Assembly: GCA_002732675.1 (NCBI GenBank)
Contig: NVRR01000075.1
Span: forward strand, 1-11,561
Reading direction: 5' to 3'
Length of the DNA stretch: 11,561 bases
DNA from: Sneathiella sp.
GTDB lineage: Bacteria; Pseudomonadota; Alphaproteobacteria; Sneathiellales; Sneathiellaceae
The notes under the pieces were generated by a model, which searched no databases, was not told the origin of the DNA, and saw only the letters and a list, made by a program, of their open reading frames with translations. The position numbers and the translations under genes were made by a program. Positions 7,932 to 11,561 of the stretch are shown one piece after another. Numbering within the stretch: the first letter of the stretch is position 1; each line of letters begins with the position of its first letter.

Positions 7932-8860
7932 GCGGTCCCGCCTCCCGTTTTCGGCGCGTGATGCTGGTGCCAATGCCGGGCGATATCGATGCGGCGGCAG
8001 AACCAGACATCATCAAAGCCTTTAACATAGCCCAGGAACCGTTTGAGGGCGGCGATACGTCCCGGACGCCCAACAAGCCGGCAATGCAGGCCGACGGACA
8101 TCATTTTTGGCGCCTCCGCGCCTTCTTCATACAGCGTATCAAAACTGTCTTTCAGATAGGTAAAATATTGGTCGCCCGAGTTGAACCCTTGCAGGGACGC
8201 AAAGCGCATATCATTGACATCGAGAGTGTAGGGAATGATCAGCTGATGACGATCCGCCACTTCGGTCCAGTAGGGCAAATCATCGTCATACGCATCGGCG
8301 TCATATAAAAAACCACCTTCTTCCGCGACAAGACGCCGGGTGTTCGGGCTCGTGCGACCTGTATACCAGCCAAGGGGACGGCTCCCCGTCATTCGCGTAA
8401 TAATCTCGATGGCGCGCCGCATATGTTCGCGCTCGACGGCTTCCGGTACGTCCTGATAATCGATCCAACGATAACCGTGAGAGCAGATTTCGTGGCCCGC
8501 GGTGATAAAGGCTTCCGTCACCTCCGGGTTTCTCTCCAGCGCCATGGCGACACCAAATATGGTCAACGGAATATCGAACTTGTCGAACAGGCGGAGCAGG
8601 CGCCAGACGCCAGCGCGGCTGCCATATTCATAAATGGATTCCATACTGATATGGCGTTTGCCGACGAGTGGTTGCGCGCCAATTATCTCCGACAGAAATG
8701 CTTCCGATGCATCATCGCCATGCAGAATACAGTTCTCCCCTCCCTCTTCGTAATTGAGGACAAACTGCACCGCAAGACGGGCACCGCCCGGCCATTTCGG
8801 ATCCGGGGGATTGGCACCGTAGCCAATCAGATCGCGGGGATAGTTAGGGTCAGGACCCAT
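7928..8860 (-). CDS. puuE: Allantoinase, PuuE (polysaccharide-deacetylase-like) type
   Basis: A 310-residue protein of the cofactor-independent-type allantoinases related to polysaccharide deacetylases; it opens allantoin to allantoate. Signatures are the start 'NYPRDLIGYG' (6-15), 'QFVLNYEEGGENCILHGD' (32-49), 'YEYGSRAGVWRLLRLFD' (78-94), 'GHEICSHGYRWIDYQ' (122-136), 'GWYTGRTSPNTRRL' (164-177), 'DADAYDDDLPYW' (187-198), 'GLHCRLVGRPGR' (257-268) and 'RRIDIARHW' (289-297). The ATG at 8860 is chosen because AGGAG sits seven bases before it and 'MGPDPNYPRDLIGYG' is the normal beginning; the longer open frame to 8950 would overlap gntR. It lies ten bases after gntR and overlaps uraD by four bases, so it is the second gene of the operon. 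It is unrelated in fold to the dinuclear-metal amidohydrolase AllB. Confidence 0.95.
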   Translation of the reverse strand: MGPDPNYPRDLIGYGANPPDPKWPGGARLAVQFVLNYEEGGENCILHGDDASEAFLSEIIGAQPLVGKRHISMESIYEYGSRAGVWRLLRLFDKFDIPLTIFGVAMALERNPEVTEAFITAGHEICSHGYRWIDYQDVPEAVEREHMRRAIEIITRMTGSRPLGWYTGRTSPNTRRLVAEEGGFLYDADAYDDDLPYWTEVADRHQLIIPYTLDVNDMRFASLQGFNSGDQYFTYLKDSFDTLYEEGAEAPKMMSVGLHCRLVGRPGRIAALKRFLGYVKGFDDVWFCRRIDIARHWHQHHAPKTGGGTA

Positions 8861-8870
8861 TAATTTGCTC

Positions 8871-9602
8871 CTATTTACCGGAGATCTTAGAGAAAACGGC
8901 ATACAAATCGGTGGCCGCATCCTCTGTTTTAAGGTTGAGTTGTTCTTCACAGGCCTGCAAATGCCGGAGCATCAAGTCGACGGCCTTATCCTCATCCTGT
9001 GCCTCAATGGCATCGATAATATCCGTATGTTCATCGCAGCTACAAGAAGACGAACTGCCTTTCTGATATTGCACAATAATCAACGATGTCCGCGAGACCA
9101 ACTCCTTGATATAAGCGGCCAATGTCTGGTTCCCGGCAATTGCCGCAAGTTTCAAATGGAAATCCCCAGACTGGCGGACCCAGGTCTCATGTGCACCCTT
9201 GTCCAGGCTTTCCTGCTCTTGCCCTACCATCGCCCGGAGGTTTTTGACATCCGTCACGGTCCGACGCGCCACGGCCAGCCGCATCACCCCCTCTTCAATC
9301 AGTCGGCGGGCCTGCAACACTTCTCGCGCTTCATCGGGCGTGGGTTCGGAGACAAAAGCGCCACGGTTCGGATGTATCCGGACAATCCGTTCATGGGCAA
9401 GGCGTTGCAGAACCGTCCGAACAATCGTCCGACTCACACCGAATATCTCCCCCAAAGTATCTTCCGATAATTTTGTTCCCGGCGCCAATCGCTGTTCAAG
9501 GATAGCCGTGAACATTTCCTCGTATATTCTGTCATTCTGTTGGGCCTTCTTGCCAATTTTATGGACAAGGCTCAAAGCGGCTGTTGGGGCAGTCCTGCTC
9601 AT
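8871..9602 (-). CDS. GntR-family transcriptional regulator (FadR/FCD subgroup), probable regulator of purine catabolism
   Basis: A 243-residue DNA-binding protein. The N-terminal winged helix-turn-helix covers about 20-87, with 'LAPGTKLSEDTLGEIFGVSRT' within residues 39-59, 'VRTVLQRLAHERIVRIHPNRG' within 61-81 and the wing 'GAFVSEPT'. The C-terminal FCD domain (about 95-225) shows likely metal or ligand histidines: 'GDFHLKLA' (146-153, Asp147 and His149), 'DEHTDIIDAIEAQD' (His192) and 'MLRHLQACEE' (His214). An unusual serine/cysteine stretch 'KGSSSSCSCDEH' (181-192) lies just before His192. The ATG at 9602 has AGGA six bases upstream. Being first in the operon and divergent to uraH, with a phased repeat array in the spacer, it very likely autoregulates and controls the ureide genes. 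The effector (urate, allantoin or another intermediate) is not known from sequence. Confidence 0.92.
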   Translation of the reverse strand: MSRTAPTAALSLVHKIGKKAQQNDRIYEEMFTAILEQRLAPGTKLSEDTLGEIFGVSRTIVRTVLQRLAHERIVRIHPNRGAFVSEPTPDEAREVLQARRLIEEGVMRLAVARRTVTDVKNLRAMVGQEQESLDKGAHETWVRQSGDFHLKLAAIAGNQTLAAYIKELVSRTSLIIVQYQKGSSSSCSCDEHTDIIDAIEAQDEDKAVDLMLRHLQACEEQLNLKTEDAATDLYAVFSKISGK

Positions 9603-9638
9603 GAAAATTCCTGTAGATTAAGTGTATCCGCATTCTAA

Positions 9639-9690
9639 TTTATACAATATTAAAAAATATTGTACACAAAATAAATAAATAATGTGGACA
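9639..9690. repeat. Three phased operator-like sites, TKTNNACA, at 22-base intervals
   Basis: Site 1 is TTTATACA (9639-9646), site 2 is TGTACACA (9661-9668) and site 3 is TGTGGACA (9683-9690). The start-to-start distance is exactly 22 bases twice, about two helical turns, so all three face the same side of the DNA. Each is a small dyad (TGT / ACA with two central bases; site 1 has one mismatch) flanked by A or T on both sides and followed by A. GT...AC dyads are common among FCD-type GntR operators, so the neighbouring regulator is the natural binder; that link is inference. Confidence 0.65.
9643..9664. repeat. Perfect 9-bp inverted repeat in gntR/uraH spacer
   Basis: Arms TACAATATT (9643-9651) and AATATTGTA (9656-9664) are separated by AAAA. 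The centre falls exactly midway between operator-like sites 1 and 2, and the arms contain the inner half of each site. The palindrome could therefore be one large operator, or a by-product of two symmetric neighbouring sites. Confidence 0.7.
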
Positions 9691-9759
9691 ATAAAAAGCT
9701 TCTACGGCAAGATATCCTGAAATTCGGGGACGACCAGAAACTGCGCTTCGGGGAGCGAA

Positions 9760-10113
9760 ATGGGAAAATTGACGACGCATGTTCTTGATACTGCTCTGGG
9801 CAAGCCTGGCGCGAACCTCATGATCGACCTTTTTTTCCTGTCCGATACCAACCGGGAGCATCTTAAAACGGTGACGACAAACATGGATGGCCGATGTGAC
9901 GCGCCATTACTGGAAGGGAATGAGCTTAAAACCGGGCAGTATGAGTTGGTTTTTCATGCCGGGGACTATTTCAACACCCAAGGCTTGGATTTACCGGAGC
10001 CTAAATTTCTGGACCAAATTATCCTCCGATTTGGCGTTCCAAATGCCGATGAACATTACCATGTGCCGCTGCTGGTCACTCCCTACAGCTATTCCACCTA
10101 TCGCGGCAGCTAG
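9760..10113 (+). CDS. uraH: 5-hydroxyisourate hydrolase (transthyretin-like)
   Basis: A 117-residue enzyme that hydrolyses 5-hydroxyisourate, the product of urate oxidase, to OHCU, the substrate of UraD. All signatures are present: N-terminal 'LTTHVLDTALGKPG' (4-17, His7), 'NMDGRCDAPLL' (41-51, Arg45), 'YHVPLLVTPYSYSTYRGS' (100-117) with His101, preceded by His99, and the diagnostic C-terminal YRGS that separates these enzymes from transthyretin proper. The length is that of cytosolic HIUases; no signal peptide is seen, so it acts in the cytoplasm. The ATG at 9760 follows GGGGAG at a short spacing. It is transcribed away from gntR and lies 161 bases upstream of xdhA, so a shared transcript is possible. 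Confidence 0.95.
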   Translation: MGKLTTHVLDTALGKPGANLMIDLFFLSDTNREHLKTVTTNMDGRCDAPLLEGNELKTGQYELVFHAGDYFNTQGLDLPEPKFLDQIILRFGVPNADEHYHVPLLVTPYSYSTYRGS

Positions 10114-10274
10114 AATATGAACCAAAAAGACACATTAAGAAAAGTTCCACAATTAGCCAAGGCTCCAAGCCTGGGGTCCGTAGGCATCCATAATGCCCGA
10201 CGGGAAACATTTCGATTAGGATCTTTATTTCGGCGTTTTCTGTTATAATTCGGTCACAGGATCTGGAGAAATCC
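10114..10274 (+). promoter_or_regulatory. uraH-xdhA intergenic region with tandem hairpins and xdhA promoter
   Basis: These 161 bases hold two adjacent stem-loops and then a promoter. Hairpin 1 (10157-10175) has the stem AGGCT / AGCCT with loop CCA, extended by CC/GG across one mismatch. Hairpin 2 (10178-10203) has CCGT and GGCAT pairing with ATGCC and ACGG around a small internal loop and a five-base loop, nine pairs in all. Neither is followed by a T-run, so a classical terminator is not shown. If a transcript from uraH reads through, both fold in the xdhA leader; transcripts from the promoter below start after them. Confidence 0.5.
10241..10249 (+). promoter_or_regulatory. Extended -10 promoter for xdhA
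   Basis: TGT followed by a perfect TATAAT (10244-10249) forms an extended -10 element 26 bases before the xdhA start codon. No good -35 box is seen at 17 bases, which fits extended -10 promoters and suggests a possible need for an activator. GGAGA at 10265-10269 is the ribosome binding site, five bases before the ATG. Confidence 0.55.
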
Positions 10275-11561
10275 ATGAGGCAAAAAATTCGGTTTGTGCA
10301 TAAAGGCGACATCGCCCAGTTGGAGAATATTGATCCAACACAGACGGTTTTGAGCTATCTGCGCTATGATCGGGGCCTGACCGGCACCAAGGAAGGCTGC
10401 GCTGAAGGCGACTGCGGCGCGTGTAGTGTGGTCCTCGGCGAATTGAAAGACGGCGCTCTTCGCTATTCTGCGGTGAATGCCTGTATTTTATTCCTGCCCA
10501 TGCTGGACGGCAAGGAACTCATCACCGTTGAAGATTTGGCATCCGAAGATGGCGCGCTGCACCCTGTGCAGGAAGCCTTGGTCGCGCGCCATGGCACCCA
10601 ATGCGGGTTCTGTACACCGGGATTTGCCATGTCAATGTTTGCACAGATGCATACGAGTGATAATGCGTATCGGGCGCATATTGACAATATACTGGCGGGC
10701 AATCTTTGTCGCTGCACAGGCTACGGGCCGATTATCGACGCGGCGCAGGATATTGCCAAGGCCAGCCCCAAAGACAGGTTTCATGATCAAGCGGACGCAA
10801 CCATCCGCTTGCTGGAGCGCCTGGCCGAAGACGAAAGCCTCAGCTTGGAATGGCAAGGGCGGCATTATTTTGCGCCCAAGAGCGTCGATGAGCTTGCGAA
10901 TATTTTGAATGTCCATCCCGAGGCTACATTGCTCGCGGGTGCGACTGACGTCGGGCTATGGGTCACAAAACTGCATCGAGATCTCGACTGCATTATTTAT
11001 CTTGGGCAGATAGACTCCCTCGCGCAGATATCGGAGGCGGATGGGGTGCTGACACTCGGCGCCGGGGTCACTTATAGTGATGCCTGGGAGGTGCTCGGTG
11101 CGCATTATCCTGATTTTGGCGAGATAATCCGCCGTATTGCCTCTACGCAGATCCGCAATAGCGGAACCATCGGCGGTAATATTGCCAACGGCTCCCCCAT
11201 TGGTGATACACCGCCGGCGCTGATCGTTCTGGACACGCGGCTGGTGCTAAGGGCCAAGAACAGCAGTCGCGAGATACCGCTGCAAGACTTCTTCATTGAA
11301 TATGGAAAGCAGGACTTGAAGCCCGGCGAATTCGTCGAGAAAATCATCATCCCTCTACCATCGGATAATGCCTACTTCGCCACCTATAAAATCTCCAAAC
11401 GCTTTGATCAGGATATTTCCGCTGTCTGCGCTGCCTTTCACCTGCGCCTCAACGGCAAGATCGTCGAGGATATCCGCATTTGCTATGGCGGTATGGCGGG
11501 CACCCCGCAACGGGCATCCACAACAGAGATAGCCCTTATCGATCAGGAATGGGCGCAGGAT
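10275..11561 (+). CDS. xdhA: Xanthine dehydrogenase small subunit (2Fe-2S and FAD domains), 3' end outside window
   Basis: The frame is open for 429 codons from ATG 10275 to the window edge; family members have roughly 480-500 residues, so most of the gene is here. Residues 1-165 are the two iron-sulphur domains: plant-type cysteines Cys42, Cys47, Cys50 and Cys70 ('GCAEGDCGACSVV'), then Cys110 and Cys113 ('QCGFCTPGF') and Cys145 and Cys147 ('NLCRCTGYGPI'). After a linker the FAD-binding domain begins near 195, with 'LAGATDVGLWVTK' (220-232) and 'RNSGTIGGNIANGSPIGD' (294-311), followed by the CO-dehydrogenase-flavoprotein-like C-terminal domain (from about 385). The protein passes electrons from the molybdenum subunit to NAD+ during oxidation of hypoxanthine and xanthine to urate. 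The molybdopterin subunit xdhB and the maturation factor xdhC are expected just downstream but cannot be seen. Confidence 0.95.
   Translation, partial: MRQKIRFVHKGDIAQLENIDPTQTVLSYLRYDRGLTGTKEGCAEGDCGACSVVLGELKDGALRYSAVNACILFLPMLDGKELITVEDLASEDGALHPVQEALVARHGTQCGFCTPGFAMSMFAQMHTSDNAYRAHIDNILAGNLCRCTGYGPIIDAAQDIAKASPKDRFHDQADATIRLLERLAEDESLSLEWQGRHYFAPKSVDELANILNVHPEATLLAGATDVGLWVTKLHRDLDCIIYLGQIDSLAQISEADGVLTLGAGVTYSDAWEVLGAHYPDFGEIIRRIASTQIRNSGTIGGNIANGSPIGDTPPALIVLDTRLVLRAKNSSREIPLQDFFIEYGKQDLKPGEFVEKIIIPLPSDNAYFATYKISKRFDQDISAVCAAFHLRLNGKIVEDIRICYGGMAGTPQRASTTEIALIDQEWAQD

Larger units (their letters stand above)
9603..9759. promoter_or_regulatory. Divergent gntR/uraH control region
   Basis: This 157-base spacer separates divergent gntR (-) and uraH (+). 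Its 9631-9700 part is very AT-rich and holds the three phased operator-like sites annotated separately. Promoter boxes are only suggestive. On the minus strand TTGTGT and TATAAA are separated by 19 bases and would be covered by operator sites 1 and 2. For uraH no convincing pair of boxes is visible. The uraH ribosome binding site is GGGGAG at 9750-9755. Confidence 0.6.

Noticed and set aside
7932..7973. Upstream ATG start for uraD at 7973
   Set aside because: It would overlap puuE by 46 bases; the GTG at 7931 has a good ribosome binding site and a four-base coupling overlap.
8861..8950. Longer puuE start at 8950
   Set aside because: It would run into the end of gntR, and the ATG at 8860 has AGGAG at seven bases and the family-typical N-terminus.
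9670..9683. AAAT repeats in the gntR-uraH spacer as a phase-variable microsatellite
   Set aside because: Only about three units and not in a clear promoter spacer; more simply explained as AT-rich filler between operator sites 2 and 3.
10117..10248. 43-codon open frame (MNQKDTLRKV...) starting three bases after the uraH stop
   Set aside because: No ribosome binding site, it runs through both hairpins and ends within the xdhA -10 box, and shows no recognisable family. A short peptide cannot be fully excluded.
1..11561. Defence, CRISPR, toxin-antitoxin, phage or insertion-sequence content
   Set aside because: All long frames belong to metabolic, transport, helicase, acetyltransferase or regulator families; no direct-repeat arrays, transposase motifs or terminal inverted repeats were seen.

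Overview
The window looks like chromosomal DNA of an alphaproteobacterium. It is moderately GC-rich by eye, with compact operons, a type I secretion HlyD-like adaptor, HrpB helicase, and a fused FeS/FAD XdhA next to PuuE-type allantoinase. The genus is not determinable; the assignment rests on gene content and protein style, not a database search. Every gene reads as a known family, and I found no rRNA, tRNA, CRISPR array, insertion sequence or phage gene.

Left part (1-5884). The window opens inside the 3' end of a type I secretion adaptor (+). Ten bases later is the convergent end of an operon on the minus strand: an MMPL/RND-like 12-TM membrane protein followed by the DExH helicase HrpB, joined by a one-base stop/start overlap (TAATG). 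A 64-base divergent spacer separates this operon from a GNAT acetyltransferase (+), whose end overlaps the last gene of the next minus-strand operon by six bases.

Right part (5879-11561). This is a purine (urate/ureide) catabolic island. The minus-strand operon reads gntR - puuE - uraD - alc - allA. On the plus strand, uraH is divergent from gntR, followed by xdhA, which has its own likely promoter and runs off the right edge. Together the enzymes cover oxidation of hypoxanthine/xanthine (XDH), hydrolysis of 5-hydroxyisourate (UraH), decarboxylation of OHCU to S-allantoin (UraD), opening to allantoate (PuuE), removal of urea to give ureidoglycolate (allantoicase), and cleavage to glyoxylate plus urea (AllA). 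The one step missing is urate oxidase, which must be encoded outside the window if the pathway is complete.

Regulation. The AT-rich gntR-uraH spacer carries three copies of a TKTNNACA motif at exactly 22-base intervals. Two of them frame a perfect 9-bp inverted repeat. This is a convincing candidate operator for the GntR/FCD regulator next to it. Further structure is seen before xdhA (two tandem hairpins, then an extended -10 promoter) and between uraD and alc (a hairpin just upstream of the ribosome binding site).
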